From Micromonospora orduensis (GTDB lineage: Bacteria > Actinomycetota > Actinomycetes > Mycobacteriales > Micromonosporaceae), in contig NZ_VDFY01000099.1 of the NCBI RefSeq assembly GCF_006228125.1, positions 1 through 37,718 of the forward strand: a stretch of 37,718 nt of DNA. Reading direction: 5' to 3'. The notes under the pieces are model-generated. The model was given only the letters and a program-made list of their open reading frames with translations, was not told the origin of the DNA and ran no database searches. Below, in pieces: positions 31,569 through 37,718 of this stretch. The position numbers and the translations under genes were made by a program. Within the stretch, counting starts at the first letter, position 1, and each line of letters opens with the position of its first letter.

Positions 31569-31610
31569 CGATATACCTCTGAGTCATAAATATGACCTGG
31601 AGGTATATCG
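31569..31610. repeat. 42-bp nested palindrome between convergent genes
   Basis: Outer arms CGATATACCTC (31569-31579) and GAGGTATATCG (31600-31610) are perfect 11-bp inverted repeats. Inside them, GTCATA (31583-31588) and TATGAC (31591-31596) form a second perfect pair around AA. Only the 3-bp joints (TGA and CTG) do not match. It is sharply AT-rich in a GC-rich region and lies between the LysM gene and the convergent Rieske gene. It could be a bidirectional terminator, a protein-binding site or a recombination site. No U-run flanks it. Confidence 0.7.
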
Positions 31611-31655
31611 GTCCTTGGCAACACCGCCCCTCCCGAGGGCTCGGAGCCACGGTGG

Positions 31656-32507
31656 TCAGGGCAGGCGGGTCTGGAGCACGCCATTCTGGATCCGGGTGGG
31701 CAGGATCTGCTGGTCGTTGCCGGACGGACCCTGTACGACCTCGCCGCCGTTGAGCCGGAACGCGCTGCCGTGCCACGGGCAGACGACGCAGGCGTGACCG
31801 TCGATCTCCTGCACCTCGCCCTCACCGAGCGGCCCACTCTGGTGCGGGCAACGCTCCAGCATCACGGTGACCTCGTCGCCGTGGCGGTAGAGGATCACCG
31901 AGACGTCGTCCACCTCGCGGGTGATCAGCGCGCGTTGCGGCAGGCTGGCCATGTCCGCCAGCGAGTGCCAGCCGTCGCTGATCCGGTGCAGCTCGGACAC
32001 GCTCTGGTTGACCTGCGCGCCCTGCTTGTACGCCAGGTGACCGCCGATGTAGGCGCCGAGGCTCACCGCGGAGAGGCCGAGGAAGCCGAGGGTACGGCCG
32101 ACGCCGTGCCGCCCGGACAGCCGCGCGGCCAGCGAGCCCGCGTAGAGGCCGAGGCCTACCGTGTTCGCGGCGGCGTGCACCAGGCCGACCCGCCGCTGGT
32201 CGCGGGACAGGGCGGCCCAGTCGTTCAGCCCGGTGACGGCCGCCGGCACCGCGCTCGCGGTGCCGAGGCCGACAAGTACGGTGGCGGGTCGGCGCTGCCC
32301 GGGCATCAGGTCCAGCACCGCGGCGCTGATCCAGGCGCCCACCGGCACCTGCACCATGGCCGGGTGCAGCGGATGGCCCAGCGTCACCCCGTGCAGAAGG
32401 TCCCGCAGCCTGCGCGGACGCAGCGTGCTCAGGACCACCCGCTGCAACCGGTCACCGGCCCGGTCCATGCCGGATGCCTGCTCAACTTTCGTCAGAAGTG
32501 CTCGCAC
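31656..32507 (-). CDS. Rieske [2Fe-2S] protein fused to DUF2231 membrane domain
   Basis: A 283-residue protein. Residues 1-45 are a helical lead-in, about 45-165 a DUF2231 domain with roughly four membrane helices (HPLHPAMVQVPVGAWISAAVL), and about 180-283 a Rieske ferredoxin domain. Cluster ligands are C-x-H (Cys220, His222) and C-x2-H (Cys243, His246), in CPHQSGPL and CPWHG. The combination suggests a membrane-bound electron-transfer protein; partners are unknown. GTG 32507 is chosen because the lead-in (LLTKVEQASGMD) aligns with family N-termini. ATG 32468 is an alternative. It is divergent from the enoyl-CoA hydratase gene. Confidence 0.88.
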   Translation of the reverse strand: MRALLTKVEQASGMDRAGDRLQRVVLSTLRPRRLRDLLHGVTLGHPLHPAMVQVPVGAWISAAVLDLMPGQRRPATVLVGLGTASAVPAAVTGLNDWAALSRDQRRVGLVHAAANTVGLGLYAGSLAARLSGRHGVGRTLGFLGLSAVSLGAYIGGHLAYKQGAQVNQSVSELHRISDGWHSLADMASLPQRALITREVDDVSVILYRHGDEVTVMLERCPHQSGPLGEGEVQEIDGHACVVCPWHGSAFRLNGGEVVQGPSGNDQQILPTRIQNGVLQTRLP

Positions 32508-32585
32508 GAGTACCGACTTCCCGGCGAACGTGGTAGCAAACCGGTCGCCAACGACAAATCGTCGGTGGGCGGGCAGGATGGAGCG

Positions 32586-33401
32586 GTGAGCGTACGGGTG
32601 GAGCGGGTCGGGGCGGTCAGCACCATCGTTCTCGACCGGGCGGCGGCCCGGAACGCCGTCGACGGGCCGACCGCCCGTGCGCTGGCGGACGCCTTCCGGG
32701 CCTTCGACGCCGACCCGGACGCGGCGGTGGCCGTGCTCTGGGGAGCGGGCGGCACGTTCTGCGCCGGCGCCGACCTCAAGGCGATCGGCACGCCGAGCGG
32801 CAATCGCGTCGAGCCCGAGGGGGACGGGCCGATGGGTCCGACCCGGATGACGCTGAGCAAACCCGTGATCGCCGCGATCTCCGGGTACGCGGTGGCCGGC
32901 GGGCTGGAGCTGGCGCTCTGGTGTGACCTGCGGATCGCCGAGTCGGACGCGACGCTCGGAGTGTTCTGCCGCCGCTGGGGCGTACCCCTGATCGACGGTG
33001 GCACGGTCCGGCTGCCCCGGCTGATCGGCGAGAGCCGCGCGATGGACCTGATCCTCACCGGCCGTCCGGTGCCGGCGGACGAGGCGTACTCGATGGGGTT
33101 GGTCAACCGGTTGGTGCCGCCCGGCCAGGCGCGGGCCGCGGCCGAGGAGTTGGCGGCGGCGATCGCCCGGCATCCGCAGACCTGCCTGCGCAACGACCGG
33201 GCGGCGGTCCTGGCCGGCGCCGGCCGGCCCGAGCCGGAGGCCATGGCGGCCGAGCTGGCGTACGGGATGGACTCGCTGGCCACCGACGCGGCGGCCGGTG
33301 CGGCTCGCTTCGCCGCCGGCGAGGGCCGGCACGGAACGACGCCGCCGGGAGGGGTGAACCTCCCGACGGCGTCCGGTCCCGGCCAGATCAGTTGCGGTTG
33401 A
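32586..33401 (+). CDS. Enoyl-CoA hydratase/isomerase (crotonase) family protein
   Basis: A 271-residue crotonase-fold enzyme acting on acyl-CoA thioesters. Oxyanion-hole segments are GGTFCAGADLKAIG and ISGYAVAGGLELALWCDLRIA. The region normally holding the first catalytic Glu (QPE-type motif) reads VFCRRWGVPLIDGG, so hydration chemistry is not assured and an isomerase or other role is possible. GTG 32586 is chosen because family members start at the equivalent VRVER. The 3' end overlaps the convergent glucanase gene by 14 bp, and its last 21 codons contain a terminator-like hairpin. No beta-oxidation partners are adjacent. Confidence 0.88.
   Translation: MSVRVERVGAVSTIVLDRAAARNAVDGPTARALADAFRAFDADPDAAVAVLWGAGGTFCAGADLKAIGTPSGNRVEPEGDGPMGPTRMTLSKPVIAAISGYAVAGGLELALWCDLRIAESDATLGVFCRRWGVPLIDGGTVRLPRLIGESRAMDLILTGRPVPADEAYSMGLVNRLVPPGQARAAAEELAAAIARHPQTCLRNDRAAVLAGAGRPEPEAMAAELAYGMDSLATDAAAGAARFAAGEGRHGTTPPGGVNLPTASGPGQISCG
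33338..33373. terminator. Hairpin in the convergent overlap of crotonase and glucanase genes
   Basis: GACGCCGCCGGGAGG (33338-33352) and CCTCCCGACGGCGTC (33359-33373) form a 15-bp stem with one mismatch and a 6-nt GGTGAA loop. It lies 15-50 bp downstream of the glucanase stop on the minus strand and inside the last codons of the crotonase gene on the plus strand. It is best read as the glucanase terminator embedded in coding DNA. Confidence 0.6.
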
Positions 33402-36400
33402 TGGTGAAGGTCGACGTGGTGTTCTGGATGTCCACCGCGTTGTTGCTCAGCCGGAGGTTGTTGAAGGTGACCGACCCGACGGCCGGCCCCTGCCCGGCCT
33501 CCGGCATCGGGTTCGCCCAGATCGCGAAGCCGGATTTCGCGTCGTAGGCGTCACCGCTCTTGCGCGCCCCGCTGATGGAGATGTTGGTGAAGACCGTGTC
33601 GGTGATCGGGAACTGCGGCTGCCCACCGACGTAGTTGGTCTGGAACATGATGCCGCTGTACGTCGGGTCGATGATGTCGACGTCGCTGACCCGGATGCCC
33701 TGGAACACCTTCGAGGCGGAGAAGACCCAGATCGCCGGGAAGGTCTGCGCGCCCCAGAAGTGCCCACCGGCCCGCACGATCGAGATGTTCTCGAACCGCG
33801 TGGGCGGGCTCGCGCCGAAGCCGTTCATCGGGTAGCCGAAGTCGAGCGAGCTGATGGTGATGCCGGAGTAGACAAGCGTGTCCGCGATGTAGATGTTGCG
33901 GAACGTGTTGCCGTAGCCGCCGTAGACGGCCACACCGGCGGCCCGCCAGGTGAGGGTCGACGTCAGGTTCTCGTAGACGTTGTCCCTCATGTCGGCGCCG
34001 CCCGCGTCGATCGCCGAGAACAGCGCGAAGCTGTCGTCGCCGGTGGCCCGGGCGTCGTTGTTGCTGACCAGGTTGTTGGTGCTCCCGTTGGTCATGTTGA
34101 TGCCGTCGGCGAACATGTTGCGGATCCGGGAGTTCTTGATCGTCATGTAGTCGGTGTTCGCGCCCCAGTAGAGACACACCATGTGCTCGTTCCAGATGTT
34201 GTCGATCACGATGTTCGACACGTTCGCGAAGTCGAACACCTTGCCCGGACCGTCGATCCGCGAGGTGTAGTTACCGAAGTAGGCGAAGTTCTTGAAGGAC
34301 GAGTTGGCCGCCGAGTTCTCGGCCCGGAAGCCGATGTCGGTGTTGTCCTGGCCCGCCGGGGCGTTGAACCGGGTGTACCAGGGGCCGGCGCCGGTCACCT
34401 GGACCGCCTTGCCGTACACCTGGAACTTCGACGAGGTGGAGTAGTTGCCGGCCGGCAGGTACACCCCGATGAGGTTGCCGGTGGTGTCCATCCGCACCCG
34501 GTCCAGGGCGTTCTGCACGTCCTGGTGGGTGAAGCCGCTCGGCGTGGTGTAGCGCGCCGGGTCCGGGTTGGCGATCGGCGACGCCTGCTCGGTGTTGATG
34601 AAGTCGATGGCGTACGTGGTGGTGTTGGCCGGGTCCTTCTGGAGGCGGATCTTGCTGCCGGCCGGGACTGTGGAGTTGAGCATGACGTTGGCTTCGTCGT
34701 AGATGTGCCGAGGCCCGCCCGCGCTCGGCGAGTTGCCCGGGCTGGTCTCGTTGCCGTAGAGCCACGCGTACCGGGACGTCAGGTCGATGGCCTTGTGGAA
34801 CGTGCCGTTGACGTAGACGTTGAGCGTCGAGTTGATCCCGCCGCCGCCCGGGGCGTCCGGGATGGAGAAGCGGGTGACAAGCGTGTTGGTGCTGGCCCGG
34901 GTGGTGAACTCGACGTAGCTGCCGGTCGAGTTGAGGGTCACCGCCCGCCGACCGGACGCCTCGCCGGCCAGGTCGCCGACCTCCCGGTTCGGTCCGACGA
35001 CGCTCGCGCCGCCGCCGACCACGCCGTCCTCGGCCTCGTACATGTCGTACGGCATGTTGGCGCCGCGCCCGACGAAGAGCGGACGGTCGCTTGTGTTGTT
35101 TGCCTGCTTGACCGGCAGCTCGTTGGCGTCGGTGGCGAGCACCACCCGGACGGTGTACTTGCCGTTCGCGGCGGTCCAGGTGCCCAGGTTGATCGGGCCG
35201 ACCGTCGCACCGGCGTTGATCACACCGGAGTACGAGCCGGTCAGGGTACGGACCACGGTGCCGGACTCGTTGAGGACGGTGAGGGTGATGCCGTGCGCGC
35301 CGGACGCGGACGCCTGGTTACCGGCGTTGCGGATCGACACGGAGAAGGTGACCGTGTTGCCGGCCGACGGGTTGCCCGGCGACCAGCCGACCGCCGAGGC
35401 GACCAGGTCGGAGCTGGCGACCGCGCTGACCACCAGTGGGCTCGGATTCGTGTAGCTGTTGTTTGTGTCGTCCTGCTCGACGACTGTGTTCGACTCGTCG
35501 ACCTTCGCGCTGAGCGGGTAGCTGCCCGCGTCCCGGGTGCCGATGCTGGCGTTGACGGTGGTCGAGGCGCCGGCCGCGAGGCCACCGACGGACGCGGTGC
35601 CGACCCGGGTGGAGCCCAGGTAGAAGTTGACGGTTGTCGCGCCGGAGGCTGCCGAGCCGGCGTTGCGGACGGTCGCGGAGAGGGTGATGCTGCTGGTCTC
35701 CACCGGCGCGGACGGGCTGAACGACATGCCGGTCACGGTCAGGTCCGGGTTCGGTGCCGGGGTGCCGAAGACCTGGAGCTCGGCCACCTGCCCGGCCGGA
35801 GCGCCGGTGTTCGAGGCGATCGAGAGCCGTACGTCGGCCGCCGCGCCGGAGACCGGGATGGTCACCGTGTTGCCGCTGCCCGGGTTGAACGTGTAGTTCG
35901 CCGCGCCGACCAGTGTGGTGAAGGTCGACGAGACCTGGTCCCGGCCCTGGACTGTGATGTTCTGGGTACGCGTGCCCCAGGCCGAGTCCGGGTTGAGCTT
36001 CAGCACGATCTGGCTGAGGCTGGCGTTCGCGCCGAGCTGCACGGTCAGCGTGCTCGGATTGCCGTTGCCCTCCCAGTAGGTGGCCACGTTGTTGTCGTTG
36101 GCGTTGGTCGCCACGAACGTGTGCACGTACCCGGAGGCGGTGATCGGCTTGCCGACCGCCAGGTTGCTGCCGGTCGGCGGGTTGCCGGTGCCGGTCCGGG
36201 TCACGGTGTTGCTGTTCGCCGACTGGTTGCCGGCCGCGTCCCTGGCCCGCACGTAGTACGAGACCGTGGCGCTGTCCGGCTGGCTGTCGGTGTACGTCAC
36301 GGTCGAGCCGCTGACGCTGCCGCGCAGTGCGCCGTTGGCGTACACGTCGTAGCCGGTAACCCCGACGTTGTCGGTGGACGCCGACCAGGTGAGTCGGACC

Positions 36401-37059
36401 TGCCCGCTGGCGGGTTGGGTGTAGCCGAGGTTGCCGGGGACGCTTGGCGCCTGGGTGTCGGTGCTGCCGGTGGCGCCGTACACCTCGACCTCGGAGAACT
36501 GCGCGGCCGGCCAGCCGGTGTTGCCGGTGACCTGCACCCGTACGTAGCGGGTGCTGGCAGCGGTGAAGCTGACGGTGGCGGTGTTGCCGGTGGCCGGGTC
36601 GAAGGTGTAGCCGGCGGACGCCTTCAGGGTGGTGAACGACGAGCCGTTTGTCGAGCCGAGCACCGACAGCGTCTGGGTACGGGTCTGCCAGTCCGACGCG
36701 GGCGGCAGCTTGAGCACCACCCGGTCGACGCTGACCGTGGCGCCCAGGTCGGCCTGGATCCACTGTGGGAAGGCGTTGTTGGCGCTCTCCCAGTAGGTCG
36801 ACGCGTTGCCGTCGTTGGCGTTGCCCGCCACGTAGTTCTGGTTGTAGCTGCTGGCGGTCATGGTGGCGGAGAGCCCGGCGAGCAGGGCCATCCGGGCCGC
36901 GGACGCGGACGCGTCGACCGCGGGTGCGGCGCTGGCCGTGGGGGTGACGACCGGGGCGGCGGCGAGGAGCAGGCCGGCGAGCGCGCCGGCGAGCATCCGG
37001 CGGGTGGTTCGGGGCGCTCCGCTGGGCGGGGTCCCTCGTCTGGTGACGGTTCTGGACAT
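33388..37059 (-). CDS. Secreted multimodular GH87-type alpha-1,3-glucanase candidate
   Basis: A 1223-residue exported protein. In order: signal peptide (about 1-45), discoidin/CBM32 (63-197), fibronectin III (201-290), second CBM32 (298-433), two CARDB-like beta domains (436-545, 550-668), a CBM35/6-like domain (MYEAEDG at 673 to about 830) and a right-handed beta-helix (about 835-1223). In the helix, ADGIN (Asp985) and TGDDSF (Asp1008, Asp1009) have the 23/24-residue spacing I recall for the three catalytic aspartates of GH87 alpha-1,3-glucanase. The predicted role is breakdown of fungal or bacterial alpha-1,3-glucan (mutan, pseudonigeran). ATG 37059 follows AAAGAGG. GH55- or GH28-like helices are less likely alternatives. 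Confidence 0.85.
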   Translation of the reverse strand: MSRTVTRRGTPPSGAPRTTRRMLAGALAGLLLAAAPVVTPTASAAPAVDASASAARMALLAGLSATMTASSYNQNYVAGNANDGNASTYWESANNAFPQWIQADLGATVSVDRVVLKLPPASDWQTRTQTLSVLGSTNGSSFTTLKASAGYTFDPATGNTATVSFTAASTRYVRVQVTGNTGWPAAQFSEVEVYGATGSTDTQAPSVPGNLGYTQPASGQVRLTWSASTDNVGVTGYDVYANGALRGSVSGSTVTYTDSQPDSATVSYYVRARDAAGNQSANSNTVTRTGTGNPPTGSNLAVGKPITASGYVHTFVATNANDNNVATYWEGNGNPSTLTVQLGANASLSQIVLKLNPDSAWGTRTQNITVQGRDQVSSTFTTLVGAANYTFNPGSGNTVTIPVSGAAADVRLSIASNTGAPAGQVAELQVFGTPAPNPDLTVTGMSFSPSAPVETSSITLSATVRNAGSAASGATTVNFYLGSTRVGTASVGGLAAGASTTVNASIGTRDAGSYPLSAKVDESNTVVEQDDTNNSYTNPSPLVVSAVASSDLVASAVGWSPGNPSAGNTVTFSVSIRNAGNQASASGAHGITLTVLNESGTVVRTLTGSYSGVINAGATVGPINLGTWTAANGKYTVRVVLATDANELPVKQANNTSDRPLFVGRGANMPYDMYEAEDGVVGGGASVVGPNREVGDLAGEASGRRAVTLNSTGSYVEFTTRASTNTLVTRFSIPDAPGGGGINSTLNVYVNGTFHKAIDLTSRYAWLYGNETSPGNSPSAGGPRHIYDEANVMLNSTVPAGSKIRLQKDPANTTTYAIDFINTEQASPIANPDPARYTTPSGFTHQDVQNALDRVRMDTTGNLIGVYLPAGNYSTSSKFQVYGKAVQVTGAGPWYTRFNAPAGQDNTDIGFRAENSAANSSFKNFAYFGNYTSRIDGPGKVFDFANVSNIVIDNIWNEHMVCLYWGANTDYMTIKNSRIRNMFADGINMTNGSTNNLVSNNDARATGDDSFALFSAIDAGGADMRDNVYENLTSTLTWRAAGVAVYGGYGNTFRNIYIADTLVYSGITISSLDFGYPMNGFGASPPTRFENISIVRAGGHFWGAQTFPAIWVFSASKVFQGIRVSDVDIIDPTYSGIMFQTNYVGGQPQFPITDTVFTNISISGARKSGDAYDAKSGFAIWANPMPEAGQGPAVGSVTFNNLRLSNNAVDIQNTTSTFTINRN
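36469..36870 (-). repeat. CBM32-coding DNA repeat, copy A (glucanase)
   Basis: This stretch encodes the first CBM32 of the glucanase and is strongly similar at DNA level to 37256-37640 in the next gene. An uninterrupted identical block of 46 bp is at 36601-36646, matching 37385-37430, and other long identical runs surround it. Silent positions are conserved too, which indicates recent duplication or gene conversion rather than only shared ancestry of the domain. Confidence 0.8.
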
Positions 37060-37219
37060 GGGGTCGCTACACCTCTTTCGGGGGTGGGGTGTGGTGCGTT
37101 GCCCGGTGACGGGTGCACGGGTACGCCCGTCGTGCCGCGACAGGTGAGGACGGGTTGGGGGACGGGACTGTTGCTGGCTGGCCCGGCGCCGCGCTGCGCC
37201 CGGGTGGCCCGGACCGGTC

Positions 37220-37246
37220 GGCCCCCGCCCTGGCTGGGCGGGGGCC
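37220..37246 (-). terminator. Intrinsic-type terminator of the right-edge secreted protein gene
   Basis: GGCCCCCGCCC (37220-37230) and GGGCGGGGGCC (37236-37246) form a perfect 11-bp GC stem with a TGGCT loop. It begins 6 bp after the stop codon of the minus-strand gene ending at 37253. There is no clear U-tract. The rest of 37060-37252 is the promoter and leader region of the glucanase gene, in which I see no other feature. Confidence 0.75.
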
Positions 37247-37252
37247 GCCGGG

Positions 37253-37718
37253 CTAGCTGGAGTAGACCTCGAACTCGCTGAGCTGGCCGGCCGGCCAGCC
37301 GCTGTTGCCGGTGACGGTCAGCCGCAGGTACCGCTGGGTGGTCGCCGTGAAGGTCACCGCGACGGTGTTGCCGCTGGCCGGGTTGAAGGTGTAGCCGGCG
37401 GACGCCTTCAGGGTGGTGAACGACGAGCCGGTGGTGGAGCCGAGCACCGACAGCGTCTGGGTGCGCGCCTGCCAGGCCGATGACGGTGGGAGTTTCAGCA
37501 CGACGCGGGACACCGACCGGTCGGCCCCCAGGTCCACCGTCAACGACTGCGGGAACGCGTTGTTGGCGCTCTCCCAGTAGGTGTTCGCGTTGCCGTCCAC
37601 CGCGTTGGGGGCGGCGTACACGTCGGAGTGGCTGGTCTCGGTGACCGGCCGTCCGGCCGCCAGGTTGCCGCTGGGCGGCGGGGTTGTCGGCGGTGGTGTG
37701 GTGGGAGGCGGAGTCGTC
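37253..37718 (-). CDS. C-terminus of a secreted protein: Pro/Thr linker and discoidin (CBM32) domain, partial
   Basis: The frame enters from the right edge with a PPTTPPPTTP-type linker, then a complete discoidin/F5-8 type C domain of about 130 residues (NLAAGRPVTETSHSDVYAAP, NANTYWESANNAFPQ, QLSEFEVYSS) ending at TAG 37253-37255. Such a C-terminal carbohydrate-binding module behind a Pro/Thr linker is typical of secreted glycoside hydrolases. The catalytic part lies outside the window. The domain is very close to the first CBM32 of the neighbouring glucanase, so both enzymes may bind the same polysaccharide. Confidence 0.85.
   Translation of the reverse strand, partial: TTPPPTTPPPTTPPPSGNLAAGRPVTETSHSDVYAAPNAVDGNANTYWESANNAFPQSLTVDLGADRSVSRVVLKLPPSSAWQARTQTLSVLGSTTGSSFTTLKASAGYTFNPASGNTVAVTFTATTQRYLRLTVTGNSGWPAGQLSEFEVYSS
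37256..37640 (-). repeat. CBM32-coding DNA repeat, copy B (right-edge gene)
   Basis: Partner of the copy at 36469-36870, in direct orientation about 785 bp away. It shares a 46-bp identical block (37385-37430) and many shorter ones. Direct repeats of this size so close together could recombine and fuse the two genes. Confidence 0.8.

Noticed and set aside
31555..31797. 80-codon plus-strand frame across the 42-bp palindrome
   Set aside because: It overlaps the 3' end of the well-supported Rieske gene and has no ribosome site; part of it is the palindrome itself.
33760..37281. 1173-codon plus-strand open frame opposite the glucanase
   Set aside because: The translation is Val/Gly/Arg-rich low-complexity text typical of GC-rich antisense frames, while the minus strand shows signal peptide, domains and catalytic residues.
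36469..37640. CBM32 repeats as a possible mobile element or phase-variable cassette
   Set aside because: No terminal inverted repeats, target duplications or recombinase nearby; simple module duplication explains it.
1..37718. CRISPR array, rRNA or tRNA gene
   Set aside because: I saw no regularly spaced repeats and no cloverleaf or rRNA-like sequence by eye; a tRNAscan or Infernal run would be decisive.

Overview
The window reads as chromosomal DNA of a high-GC actinobacterium, most likely a Micromonospora-like member of the Micromonosporaceae. The basis is very high GC with GC-rich third positions, many GTG starts, Tat and lipoprotein export signals, a complete actinobacterial tad pilus operon, and DUF574 methyltransferase and Rieske-DUF2231 families typical of that group. 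The genus is inferred from gene content, not from a marker gene. No rRNA, tRNA or CRISPR array was seen.

Layout. 1-550 is mobile-element debris: the 3' end of an IS3-type transposase and the catalytic C-terminus of a tyrosine recombinase. 545-2121 holds a DinB-fold protein and a lipoprotein. 2130-6184 (minus) is a tightly coupled five-gene operon: ECF sigma factor, zinc-finger anti-sigma membrane protein, ABC ATPase, large ABC membrane protein, small membrane protein. 6274-8237 is an arginyl-tRNA synthetase gene preceded by a short ORF ending in an arginine-rich stretch and by competing hairpins. That arrangement looks like a ribosome-mediated attenuator. 8346-12941 is a sugar-type ABC importer module: IclR regulator, palindromic operators around a good promoter, lipoprotein binding protein, and one protein that fuses both permease halves. 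13001-17856 is a mixed stretch: secreted CDP-diacylglycerol pyrophosphatase, MarR-GNAT fusion, a one-helix membrane protein, a decayed LtrA gene, a DUF574 methyltransferase and a divergent CxxC protein. 17875-21053 holds a GH65 disaccharide phosphorylase and a PAP2 phosphatase, diverging from a region with a perfect 11-bp inverted repeat.

21079-31516 is the tad pilus locus. A prepilin peptidase on the minus strand diverges from a plus-strand operon: lipoprotein, secreted Gly-rich protein, SAF/CpaB-like protein, TadZ-like ATPase, CpaF/TadA ATPase, TadB, TadC, pilin-like peptide, two TadE/F minor pilins, a TadG-like protein and a LysM membrane protein. Most of these genes overlap by 4-11 nt. 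The 590-bp divergent gap contains an unusually AT-rich, foldable segment.

31517-37718 contains a 42-bp nested palindrome between convergent genes, a Rieske-DUF2231 protein, an enoyl-CoA hydratase/isomerase, and a 1223-residue secreted multimodular GH87-type alpha-1,3-glucanase candidate. The window ends inside a second secreted protein whose discoidin (CBM32) domain is nearly the same at the DNA level as the first domain of the glucanase.

The most novel signal is the Arg-rich leader and hairpin set ahead of what appears to be an auxiliary ArgRS. Other features worth following are the 42-bp palindrome, the structured tad leader, the pilin without Glu5, and the single-chain double permease.
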